Shown here piece after piece: positions 1 to 5,610 of a stretch of DNA of 5,610 nt. The notes beneath the pieces are model-generated. The model was not told the DNA's origin, did not search any database, and saw only the letters and a program-made list of their open reading frames with translations. Positions within the stretch are counted from its first letter, which is position 1, and the number at the start of each line of letters is the position of its first letter. A program made the translations under genes and the position numbers. The stretch comes from Cellulomonas sp. (lineage in GTDB: Bacteria; Actinomycetota; Actinomycetes; Actinomycetales; Cellulomonadaceae), in the NCBI GenBank assembly GCA_031178805.1, contig JAPSIJ010000177.1:1-5610 (forward strand), in the 5' to 3' direction.

Positions 1-1170
1 CTCTCGGGCTCCGGCAAGTCGACCCTGATCCGGATGCTGAACGGCCTGCTGCGGCCCACCGCCGGGCGGGTGCTGCTCGGCGACGACGACCTGGGCGCGG
101 TGAACGCCGCCCAGCTCCGGTCGATCCGGCAGCGCAAGGTGAGCATGGTGTTCCAGCACTTCGCCCTGCTGCCGCACCGCACGGTGCGCGACAACGCGGC
201 CTACCCGCTGGCGCTGCAGGGCGTCGAGAAGGCGGAGCGCCGGCGCCGGGCCGACGAGGCCCTGGAGATGGTCGGCCTGGGCCAGTGGGGCGACTCGCTC
301 CCCCACGAGCTGTCCGGCGGCATGCGCCAGCGCGTCGGCCTGGCCCGCGCGCTGGCCGCCGACACCGACATCCTGCTGATGGACGAGGCGTTCTCCGCGC
401 TCGACCCGCTGATCCGCCGTGAGATGCAGGACCAGCTGCTCGAGCTGCAGCAGTCGCTCGGCAAGACGATCGTGTTCATCACGCACGACCTGAACGAGGC
501 GATGTACCTGGGCGACCGGATCGCGGTCATGCGCGACGGCCGTGTGGTGCAGGTCGGCACGAGCGAGCAGATCCTCTCGGCGCCGGCGGACGACTACGTC
601 GCCCAGTTCGTCGCCGACGTGGACCGCACCCGGGTGCTCACCGCGTCCTCCGTGATGCGCCGGCCCGCCGCCGTGGCATTCCAGGCCGGCGGCCCCCGGC
701 TCGCGCTGCGCACGATGCGCGACGCGCAGGTGGCCGCCGCGTACGTGGTCGACCGGACGCGCGTGCTCAAGGGCATCATCCGGGACGCCGACGCCGTGGA
801 CGCCACGCGCGCCGGCAAGGAGACCCTCGACGGCCTGGTCGACGACAGCCTGACGTCGGTGTCCGTGGACACCCCGCTGGCGGACGTGTTCGCCCCGGCC
901 TCGGAGTCGCCGCTGCCCGTGCCGGTGACCGACGACAAGGGCCGCCTGGTCGGCGTCATCCCCCGGGTGACCCTGCTGGAGGCGATGGTGCCGCCCGACA
1001 CCGGCACCCCGCCCGCCGGCACGCCCGCCGCCGCGGTCGCGGACCCCGGCGCCGGCGACGACCTCGTCCACCCGGCCGCCCTGACGGACCCGCTCGGCAC
1101 GCCCGCCGACGCCACCACCGCCGCCCCGTCCGCGGGCCGGTCCGACGACACGACGGAGGTGCGCGCGTGA
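1..1170 (+). CDS. proV: Glycine betaine/proline betaine ABC transporter ATP-binding protein with CBS region (5' partial)
   Basis: This is the cytoplasmic ATPase of a quaternary-amine (QAT family) osmoprotectant importer. The frame is open from the first base, and the window starts inside Walker A: visible residues 1-8 read LSGSGKST. The true start and about 50 residues therefore lie upstream, and the ATG at 34 is internal. In order come the Q-loop (VFQH, Q at about 52), ABC signature LSGGMRQR (104-111), Walker B ILLMDE (124-129), D-loop SALD (132-135) and H-loop ITHD (H at about 162), so all motifs for ATP hydrolysis are intact. Residues about 211-331 match the tandem CBS region typical of ProV/OpuAA, known in the family to sense ionic strength or nucleotides. 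A Pro/Ala/Thr-rich tail of about 58 residues follows. The stop overlaps the permease start by 4 nt, implying translational coupling. The family call is firm; the exact substrate (glycine betaine, proline betaine, carnitine or choline) cannot be read from this subunit. Confidence 0.95.
   Translation, partial: LSGSGKSTLIRMLNGLLRPTAGRVLLGDDDLGAVNAAQLRSIRQRKVSMVFQHFALLPHRTVRDNAAYPLALQGVEKAERRRRADEALEMVGLGQWGDSLPHELSGGMRQRVGLARALAADTDILLMDEAFSALDPLIRREMQDQLLELQQSLGKTIVFITHDLNEAMYLGDRIAVMRDGRVVQVGTSEQILSAPADDYVAQFVADVDRTRVLTASSVMRRPAAVAFQAGGPRLALRTMRDAQVAAAYVVDRTRVLKGIIRDADAVDATRAGKETLDGLVDDSLTSVSVDTPLADVFAPASESPLPVPVTDDKGRLVGVIPRVTLLEAMVPPDTGTPPAGTPAAAVADPGAGDDLVHPAALTDPLGTPADATTAAPSAGRSDDTTEVRA
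1155..1159 (+). promoter_or_regulatory. Ribosome binding site of the permease gene
   Basis: GGAGG lies 7 nt before the GTG at 1167, inside the end of the ATPase gene. It supports the GTG start and the 4-nt GTGA overlap between the two genes. Confidence 0.8.
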
Positions 1171-2066
1171 CCGCCCCGATCCTGGCCCTGGACACCACCG
1201 AGCAGGGCGTCCCCCGCCTGCCGCTCGGCACCTGGGTCGCCGACGCGATCAGCTGGGTGACCAGCACGTTCCGCGGCCTGTTCGCGGCCGTCAAGAGCAT
1301 CCTCGAGGGGGCGTACGACGGCCTCGACCTGGTGCTCGGCAGCCCGCCGTTCTGGGCGGTCGCCGTGGCGCTCGCCCTGGTCGCGCTCTTCGCCAAGGGG
1401 TGGAAGCTCGCCGTGGGCTCGCTCGTCGGCTTCGTCGTCATCGCCGGCGTCGACCAGTGGGGCAACGCGATGGACAGCCTGGCGCTGGTGATCCTCGCCA
1501 GCGCCGTCGCCCTCGCGCTCGCCGTGCCGCTCGGCATCTGGGCGGCCCGCGACGACCGGGTGTCCCGGACGATCCGGCCGGTGCTCGACTTCATGCAGAC
1601 CATGCCGGCGTTCGTCTACCTGATCCCGACGGTCGTCATCTTCCGCGTCGGCGTCGTCCCCGGCATCGTCGCCACCGTCATCTTCGCGATGGCCCCCGGC
1701 GTCCGGTTCACCGAGCTGGGCCTGCGCCAGGTCGACCGCGAGGTGGTCGAGGCCGGGCACGCCTTCGGCTCCTCGGAGGGCCGCATCCTGCGCCAGATCC
1801 AGCTGCCGCTGGCGATGCCGACCATCATGGCCGGCGTCAACCAGGTGATCATGCTCGCCCTGTCGATGGTGGTCATCTCCGGCATGGTCGGCGCCGCCGG
1901 CCTCGGCGGCGACGTGGTGCAGGCCCTGCAGCGCGTCAACGTCTCGCTCGGGTTCGAGGCCGGCCTGTCCGTGGTCGTGCTCGCGATGTTCCTGGACCGC
2001 GTCACGTCCGCGCTGGGCACCCGGTCCCGCACCGCCCGCGCGGTCGCGGCGGCCACGACCGCCTGA
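1167..2066 (+). CDS. proW: Glycine betaine/proline betaine ABC transporter permease
   Basis: This is the inner-membrane channel subunit (299 aa) of the osmoprotectant importer. The GTG start overlaps the ATPase stop and has a well-placed GGAGG. An amphipathic N-terminal stretch (about residues 20-58) precedes hydrophobic segments at about 62-76, 81-95, 104-126, 145-175, 220-245 and 263-277. Two family hallmarks are visible: DFMQTMPAFVYLIP (141-154), characteristic of ProW/OpuAB, and the EAA loop starting EAGHAFG (195-201) and ending in the I-x-L-P element (211-214), which docks on the ATPase. The C-terminus is short, basic and Ala-rich. The length fits OpuAB-type permeases and is shorter than E. 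coli ProW, which carries a longer N-terminal extension. Gene order ATPase-permease-binding protein matches proVWX/opuA. The substrate is inferred from the family and from the neighbouring binding protein. Confidence 0.95.
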   Translation: MTAPILALDTTEQGVPRLPLGTWVADAISWVTSTFRGLFAAVKSILEGAYDGLDLVLGSPPFWAVAVALALVALFAKGWKLAVGSLVGFVVIAGVDQWGNAMDSLALVILASAVALALAVPLGIWAARDDRVSRTIRPVLDFMQTMPAFVYLIPTVVIFRVGVVPGIVATVIFAMAPGVRFTELGLRQVDREVVEAGHAFGSSEGRILRQIQLPLAMPTIMAGVNQVIMLALSMVVISGMVGAAGLGGDVVQALQRVNVSLGFEAGLSVVVLAMFLDRVTSALGTRSRTARAVAAATTA

Positions 2067-2080
2067 GCCCCCCGCACCCC

Positions 2081-2098
2081 CGGGTCCCCCCGGACCCG
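2081..2098 (+). other. Small GC hairpin between permease and binding-protein genes
   Basis: CGGGTCC (2081-2087) and GGACCCG (2092-2098) form a perfect 7-bp stem with a CCCC loop, starting 14 nt after the permease stop. No T-run follows. It may be an mRNA processing or stability element, or a partial terminator that sets the level of the binding protein relative to the membrane subunits. It could also be a chance product of very GC-rich sequence. The 92-nt gap holding it (2067-2158) shows no convincing -10/-35 promoter. Confidence 0.4.
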
Positions 2099-2144
2099 TC
2101 CCCGCACGCCCACCGAACCGGCGCCGGCACGCTGCCGCGCGCCC

Positions 2145-2154
2145 AGAGGAAGGA
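2145..2154 (+). promoter_or_regulatory. Ribosome binding site of the binding-protein gene
   Basis: The purine run AGAGGAAGGA ends 4 nt before ATG 2159; its GAGGA part is 8 nt away. This fixes the start of the binding protein, although the same frame stays open far upstream through the permease gene. Confidence 0.75.
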
Positions 2155-2158
2155 CACC

Positions 2159-3073
2159 ATGCAGCACCGCCGTACCGCCCTGACCGCCTCCGCGCTCGCC
2201 GCGGGCCTCGCCCTGACCGCCTGCGCCTCCGGGGGCGGCTCGTCCGCCGACGGCGACCGCCTGGACAACGGCGACCTGTCCACCGTCTCGATCGGGGTGC
2301 ACTCCGGCTGGGACGAGGGCATCGCCGTGTCGGCCCTGTTCTCCGAGATGCTGGAGGCCGACGGCTACACCGTCGAGTCCCAGGAGGCCGATGCCGGCGT
2401 GGTCTACACCGGCCTGACCGGCGGCGACTTCGACGTGAACTTCGACATGTGGCTGCCCACCACCCACGCCGACTACCTCGAGCAGTACGGCGACGAGATG
2501 GAGCAGCTCGGCGTCTGGTACGACGACGCCAAGCTGACCGTCGCGGTGAACGAGGACGCGCCGATCACCTCGCTGGACGAGCTGGCCGAGAACGCCGACG
2601 CGTTCGGCAACCGGATCGTCGGCATCGAGTCCGGCGCGGGCCTGACCCGGATCACCCAGGACGAGGCCATCCCGGCCTACGGGCTGGAGGACATGGAGTT
2701 CGTCGTCTCGTCGACCCCGGCGATGCTGGCCGAGCTGCAGGGCGCGACGGACGCCGGCGAGAACATCGCCGTCACCCTGTGGCGCCCGCACTGGGCCTAC
2801 GACGCCTACCCCGTGCGCGACCTGGAGGACCCGGAGGGCGCGATGGGCGAGGCCGAGGAGATCCACACGGTCGGCCGCACCGGCTTCACCGAGGACTACC
2901 CGACGCTCACCAAGCTGATCGAGTCGTTCACGCTGACCGACGAGCAGCTGTTCTCCCTGGAGAACCGGATGTTCAACGAGGACGGCGGCAGCGACCCGGC
3001 CGCCTCCGCCGCGGCGTGGCTCGAGGAGAACCCCGACTTCGTGACGGACCTCAAGGAGCAGGCTGGCGTCTGA
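2159..3073 (+). CDS. proX: Glycine betaine/quaternary-amine ABC transporter substrate-binding lipoprotein
   Basis: This 304-aa protein captures the compatible solute outside the membrane and delivers it to the permease. The ATG start gives a classic lipoprotein signal peptide: basic MQHRR, a hydrophobic core and lipobox LTAC, with C22 the lipidation site, followed by a Gly/Ser linker. The rest matches the OpuAC/ProX-type substrate-binding domain. W51 (GWDEG), W98 (DMWLP) and W208 (TLWRPHW, also W212) are candidates for the aromatic cage that binds the trimethylammonium group in this family. By manual count the mature part has about 59 Asp/Glu and only about 10 Lys/Arg, which is strikingly acidic. 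It is the last gene of the operon, 92 nt after the permease, and ends 12 nt before a strong hairpin. The family is certain. Glycine betaine is the likeliest ligand, but proline betaine, carnitine or choline are possible. Confidence 0.93.
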   Translation: MQHRRTALTASALAAGLALTACASGGGSSADGDRLDNGDLSTVSIGVHSGWDEGIAVSALFSEMLEADGYTVESQEADAGVVYTGLTGGDFDVNFDMWLPTTHADYLEQYGDEMEQLGVWYDDAKLTVAVNEDAPITSLDELAENADAFGNRIVGIESGAGLTRITQDEAIPAYGLEDMEFVVSSTPAMLAELQGATDAGENIAVTLWRPHWAYDAYPVRDLEDPEGAMGEAEEIHTVGRTGFTEDYPTLTKLIESFTLTDEQLFSLENRMFNEDGGSDPAASAAAWLEENPDFVTDLKEQAGV

Positions 3074-3085
3074 CGCCTCCCGCGG

Positions 3086-3134
3086 ACGCACGACGCCCCC
3101 GCACCGGGCTCACCGGTGCGGGGGCGTCGTGCGT
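3086..3134. terminator. Bidirectional terminator hairpin between convergent genes
   Basis: A perfect 22-bp inverted repeat (arms 3086-3107 and 3113-3134, loop GCTCA) fills most of the 73-nt gap between the binding-protein stop and the CDF stop. Exactly 12 nt separate each stop codon from the stem. There is no T-run on either strand, as is common for actinobacterial hairpin terminators. Because both transcripts run into it, it probably ends both and blocks antisense read-through. Confidence 0.85.
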
Positions 3135-3146
3135 GCGCAGGGCTGC

Positions 3147-4070
3147 TCAGCGCAGGACGTCCGCGTGCCGGATGTCCGGCTCGAGGTAGATCACGCGGGC
3201 GATCGGCACGGCCGCGCGGACCCGCTGCTCCGCGGCGTCGATGGCCGTGGCCACGTCGGCGGCGCTCGCCGTGGACGTCACCTCGATCTTCGCCGCGACC
3301 AGCAGCTCCTCGGGGCCGAGGTGCAGCGTGCGCAGGTGGATGACCGACGGCACGCCGGCGCCGACCAGGGCGCCGCGGATGGCGTCGACGTCCTTGCGGG
3401 TGGCCGACTCGCCGAGCAGCAGGCTCTTGGTCTCCATGGCGAGCACCACCGCGATCACGACGAGCAGCACGCCGATGGCGGCCGACCCGATCGCGTCCCA
3501 GCGGCCGTCGTGCGTGACCAGCGTCATCGAGACGCCGAACAGCGCGAGCACCAGGCCGACCAGCGCACCGAAGTCCTCCAGCAGCACCACGGGCAGCTCC
3601 GGCGCCTTCGCCGTGCGGATGTAGGAGACCCAGCCCTGCTTCCCGCGGACGTGGTTGGCCTCCTTGATCGCGGTGCGGAACGAGAAGCCCTCCATCACGA
3701 TCGCCGCGAGCAGCACCACGATCGGCACCCACTGCCAGGACTCGATCGGGTGCGGCTCCGCGAACTTGTGCCACGCCTCGTACAGCGCGAACAGCCCGCC
3801 GAGGCTGAACAGCACGATCGAGACGATGAACGCGTACATGTACCGCTCGCGCCCGTAGCCGAACGGGTGCTGCTCGTCCGCCTGCCGCCGGGCCCGCTTG
3901 CCGCCGAGCAGCAGCAGCACCTGGTTGCCCGAGTCGGCGACCGAGTGCACCGACTCCGCGAGCATCGAGCTCGACTGCGTCAGCAGGAACGCGATGAACT
4001 TCGTCACCGCGATGCCCAGGTTCGCGGACAGCGCGGCGATGATCGCCTTGTTCCCGCCTCCGTGTGCCAT
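3147..4070 (-). CDS. Cation diffusion facilitator (CDF) family metal transporter
   Basis: This 307-aa inner-membrane protein belongs to the CDF/ZnT family, which exports divalent metals (Zn, Mn, Fe, Co and others) in exchange for protons. The ATG at 4070 has GGAGG 7 nt upstream. Six hydrophobic segments lie at about 9-30, 36-56, 79-99, 114-130, 159-181 and 191-212, followed by a soluble C-terminal domain (about 223-307). H42xxxD46 in segment 2 fits the metal site. In segment 5 the motif reads LEDFGA (E165, D166), not the His/Asp pair of zinc exporters such as YiiP. HPFGYGRERY (68-77) and TKSLLLGE (214-221) also point to the subgroup related to human SLC30A9/ZnT9, from memory of that subgroup. 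The metal cannot be assigned. The gene lies 71 nt downstream of the Trm112-like gene in the same direction and may share the manB transcript. No metal-regulator gene or operator is seen next to it. Confidence 0.93.
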   Translation of the reverse strand: MAHGGGNKAIIAALSANLGIAVTKFIAFLLTQSSSMLAESVHSVADSGNQVLLLLGGKRARRQADEQHPFGYGRERYMYAFIVSIVLFSLGGLFALYEAWHKFAEPHPIESWQWVPIVVLLAAIVMEGFSFRTAIKEANHVRGKQGWVSYIRTAKAPELPVVLLEDFGALVGLVLALFGVSMTLVTHDGRWDAIGSAAIGVLLVVIAVVLAMETKSLLLGESATRKDVDAIRGALVGAGVPSVIHLRTLHLGPEELLVAAKIEVTSTASAADVATAIDAAEQRVRAAVPIARVIYLEPDIRHADVLR

Positions 4071-4075
4071 GCCCG

Positions 4076-4082
4076 TCCCTCC
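4076..4082 (-). promoter_or_regulatory. Ribosome binding site of the CDF gene
   Basis: On the minus strand GGAGGGA lies just upstream of the ATG at 4070, with its GGAGG part 7 nt away. It supports this start over longer readings of the same frame. Confidence 0.7.
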
Positions 4083-4092
4083 GCCGTGCCAC

Positions 4093-4110
4093 CGCGCACC
4101 GACGTGCGCG
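4093..4110 (-). other. Small hairpin between Trm112-like and CDF genes
   Basis: CGCGCAC (4093-4099) and GTGCGCG (4104-4110) form a perfect 7-bp stem with a 4-nt loop in the 71-nt gap (4071-4141). No T-run follows. It could weaken read-through from manB into the CDF gene, but a stem this short may be chance in such GC-rich DNA. I see no clear promoter in the gap. Confidence 0.3.
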
Positions 4111-4141
4111 AGGGCCGCCGCAGCAGGCCCGAGCGGAGATG

Positions 4142-4345
4142 CTAGACCGCGCGGGCCTCGTCGGCGAGGAGGACGGGGATGCCGTCGCGCACCGGGTACG
4201 CCAGCGGGCGGTCCGGGTCCGTGGACACGAGCTCCGGCTGGCCGCCGGGGCCGACGCCGTCGACCAGGGTGGCGCCGGTGACGGGGCAGCGCAGCAGGTC
4301 GCGGACCCAGGGGGCCAGCCCGGTGGTGCCGACGGCGTCGGTCAC
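4142..4345 (-). CDS. Trm112/YcaR (UPF0434)-like small protein
   Basis: This is a 67-aa protein of the Trm112p-like family. The GTG start (4345) overlaps the manB stop in a GTGA junction, with a strong AGGAGGAGG just upstream. Residues 15-22 (RDLLRCPV) and 51-64 (PVRDGIPVLLADEA) match the two conserved blocks of E. coli YcaR, and the length is also similar. Only one cysteine (C20, in CPVTG) is visible where several relatives have a CxxC, so a bound zinc is unlikely. In eukaryotes and archaea Trm112 activates methyltransferases; the role of the bacterial proteins is unsettled, and nothing here shows a methyltransferase partner. Tight coupling to manB is a pattern I recall from other actinobacteria and suggests co-expression, not a proven shared function. 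Confidence 0.88.
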   Translation of the reverse strand: MTDAVGTTGLAPWVRDLLRCPVTGATLVDGVGPGGQPELVSTDPDRPLAYPVRDGIPVLLADEARAV

Positions 4346-5610
4346 GCGCCCTCCTCCTGGCGGACGAGCGCGAGCACGTCGTCGCGCACCTTCTCCATGA
4401 TGTCCTCGTCCGCGGCCTCGACGTTCAGCCGGAGCAGCGGCTCGGTGTTCGAGGCGCGCAGGTTGAACCACCACTGCGGGTGGCCGTCCCAGTGCGACAC
4501 GGTGAGGCCGTCGAGCTCGTCGACCTGCACCGGGCCGGCGCCCTGCTGCTCGACGTAGGCCGCGACGACGCGGGCGCGGGCCGCGGGGACGTCGGTGACG
4601 CGGGAGTTGATCTCGCCGCTCGCGACGTACGGCTGGTACTGCTCGGCGAGCGCCGACAGCGGGTGCGGCTGGCCGCCGAGGGCCGCGAGCACGTGCAGCG
4701 CGGCGAGCATGCCGGTGTCCGCGAAGAAGAAGTCGCGGAAGTAGTAGTGCGCGGAGTGCTCGCCGCCGAACACGGCGTCGGACTCGGCCATCTGCGCCTT
4801 GATGAACGAGTGGCCGACCCGGGTCCGCACGGCCTTCGCGCCGGCGGCGGTCACCAGGTCCGGCACGACCATCGAGGTGATGAGGTTGTGGATCACCGTC
4901 GGGGTGCGGCCCGCGGCCTTCTCCCGCTCGATCTCGCGCAGGCCGACCAGCGCCGTGATCGCGGACGGGCTGACCGGGTCGCCGTTCTCGTCGACGACGA
5001 AGCAGCGGTCGGCGTCGCCGTCGAACGCCAGGCCGATGTCGGCGCCGTGCTCGACGACGGCCTTCTGCAGGTCGCGGAGGTTCTCCGGCTCCAGCGGGTT
5101 CGCCTCGTGGTTCGGGAACGTGCCGTCCAGCTCGAAGTACAGCGGCACGACCTCCAGCGGCAGCTCCGGCAGCCCGGCACCGGTGCCCAGCACGGCGGGG
5201 GCCGTGAAGCCGCCCATGCCGTTGCCGGCGTCGACGACGACCTTCAGGGGCCGGATCCCGGACAGGTCGACCAGGCCGCGCAGGAAGGCGGCGTAGTCGG
5301 CGAGCAGGTCCTGGTCGGTCACCTCGCCGACCGGGTCGCCGGCCGCCGGGGCCGGCACGCCGGACGCGAGGTAGCGGGCGGCGAGGTCGCGCACGTCGGA
5401 CAGGCCGCTGTCCTGGCCGACCGGGCGGGCGCCCGCGCGGCAGAGCTTGATGCCGTTGTACTCGGCCGGGTTGTGGCTGGCGGTGAACATCGCGCCGGGG
5501 ACCTGCATGCTGCCGGACGCGAAGTACAGGCCGTCGGTGGAGCACAGGCCGATCCGCACCACGTCGACGCCGCGCGCGGCCAGGCCGTCGGCGAAGGCGC
5601 CGACCAGCTC
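4342..5610 (-). CDS. manB: Phosphomannomutase/phosphoglucomutase (5' partial)
   Basis: This cytoplasmic enzyme of the alpha-D-phosphohexomutase family converts mannose-6-phosphate to mannose-1-phosphate, the precursor of GDP-mannose; many members also act on glucose phosphates. The frame is open to the window edge, giving 422 visible residues. The first few dozen, including the true start, are missing, and the GTG at 5562 is internal. Counting from the edge: the phosphoserine loop TASHNP has its catalytic Ser at 45; the Mg-binding loop DGDADR has Asp at 197, 199 and 201; the sugar-binding loop GEHSAH is at 283-288; and the phosphate-binding loop RASNTEP is at 385-391. All four functional loops are intact. 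GEHSAHYYFRDF resembles ManB/CpsG-type phosphomannomutases, which favours mannose as the main substrate, but dual specificity cannot be excluded. It overlaps the Trm112-like gene by 4 nt. Its promoter is outside the window. Confidence 0.95.
   Translation of the reverse strand, partial: ELVGAFADGLAARGVDVVRIGLCSTDGLYFASGSMQVPGAMFTASHNPAEYNGIKLCRAGARPVGQDSGLSDVRDLAARYLASGVPAPAAGDPVGEVTDQDLLADYAAFLRGLVDLSGIRPLKVVVDAGNGMGGFTAPAVLGTGAGLPELPLEVVPLYFELDGTFPNHEANPLEPENLRDLQKAVVEHGADIGLAFDGDADRCFVVDENGDPVSPSAITALVGLREIEREKAAGRTPTVIHNLITSMVVPDLVTAAGAKAVRTRVGHSFIKAQMAESDAVFGGEHSAHYYFRDFFFADTGMLAALHVLAALGGQPHPLSALAEQYQPYVASGEINSRVTDVPAARARVVAAYVEQQGAGPVQVDELDGLTVSHWDGHPQWWFNLRASNTEPLLRLNVEAADEDIMEKVRDDVLALVRQEEGA
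4350..4358 (-). promoter_or_regulatory. Ribosome binding site of the Trm112-like gene
   Basis: The minus strand reads AGGAGGAGG ending 4 nt before the GTG at 4345; the first GGAGG is 7 nt away. It lies inside the last codons of manB and supports the overlapping GTG start of this small gene. Confidence 0.8.

Noticed and set aside
594..1760. Long open frame on the minus strand (about 388 codons) across the ATPase and permease genes
   Set aside because: It is antisense to two confidently identified genes, has an Asp/Glu/Arg/Gly-rich composition typical of GC-rich shadow frames, and shows no recognisable motif.
1400..2158. N-terminal extension of the binding protein back into the permease gene
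   Set aside because: The frame is open, but the translation is Arg/Pro/Gly-rich noise. The signal peptide with lipobox and the RBS fix the start at 2159.
1616..3091. Long open frame on the minus strand (about 491 codons) opposite the permease and binding-protein genes
   Set aside because: It lies fully opposite proW and proX, is made of Val/Gly/Arg/Leu repeats of low complexity, and runs through the binding-protein gene end into the terminator stem.
2896..4092. Alternative minus-strand frame (398 codons) over the CDF gene
   Set aside because: It is a frame-shifted shadow of the CDF transporter; the 307-aa frame has the membrane segments and family motifs.
3129..4145. Plus-strand frame (338 codons) opposite the CDF gene
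   Set aside because: Its translation is rich in Arg, His, Asp and Gln with no domain, and it lies antisense to a clear gene and begins in the terminator hairpin.
4346..5545. Long upstream extension of the Trm112-like frame across manB
   Set aside because: The upstream part reads as Arg/Pro/Gly-rich shadow of manB. The GTG at 4345 with its strong RBS and the family length of about 60-70 aa set the real start.
1..5610. Possible novel defence, mobile or RNA-based system
   Set aside because: All five genes belong to known families, gaps are all under 100 nt, and no direct repeats, CRISPR units, transposase, integrase, tRNA or riboswitch-like structures were seen.

Overview
The window comes from a very GC-rich (roughly 70% or more by eye) actinobacterial chromosome. 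GTG starts, 4-nt GTGA gene overlaps, strong GGAGG-type ribosome binding sites and the protein sequences themselves fit a Micrococcales-type organism such as Cellulomonas or a relative. The genus is an inference; no rRNA or other marker is present.

The left half (1-3073, + strand) is a glycine betaine/proline betaine-type ABC importer operon in the order ATPase (proV-like, cut at its 5' end by the window edge), permease (proW-like) and substrate-binding lipoprotein (proX/opuAC-like). The first two genes overlap by 4 nt. The third follows after a 92-nt gap that holds a small GC hairpin. Together they would take up a compatible solute: the lipoprotein captures the quaternary amine outside the membrane, the permease forms the channel, and the ATPase, with its C-terminal CBS regulatory region, powers and probably gates transport.

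The right half (3147-5610) is read leftward: a phosphomannomutase (manB-like, 5' end beyond the window edge), a 67-residue Trm112/YcaR-like protein overlapping it by 4 nt, and after 71 nt a cation diffusion facilitator (CDF) transporter. ManB makes mannose-1-phosphate for GDP-mannose and cell-envelope mannosylation. The small protein and the CDF transporter are recurrent neighbours of manB in actinobacteria, as far as I recall.

The two leftward/rightward blocks converge on a 73-nt gap almost filled by a perfect 22-bp hairpin, centred between the two stop codons, which looks like a shared bidirectional terminator. No intergenic stretch exceeds 100 nt. I see no RNA genes, mobile elements, CRISPR arrays or phage genes. 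I found no sign of an undescribed system; this looks like an ordinary housekeeping/transport region with a few modest oddities listed as findings.
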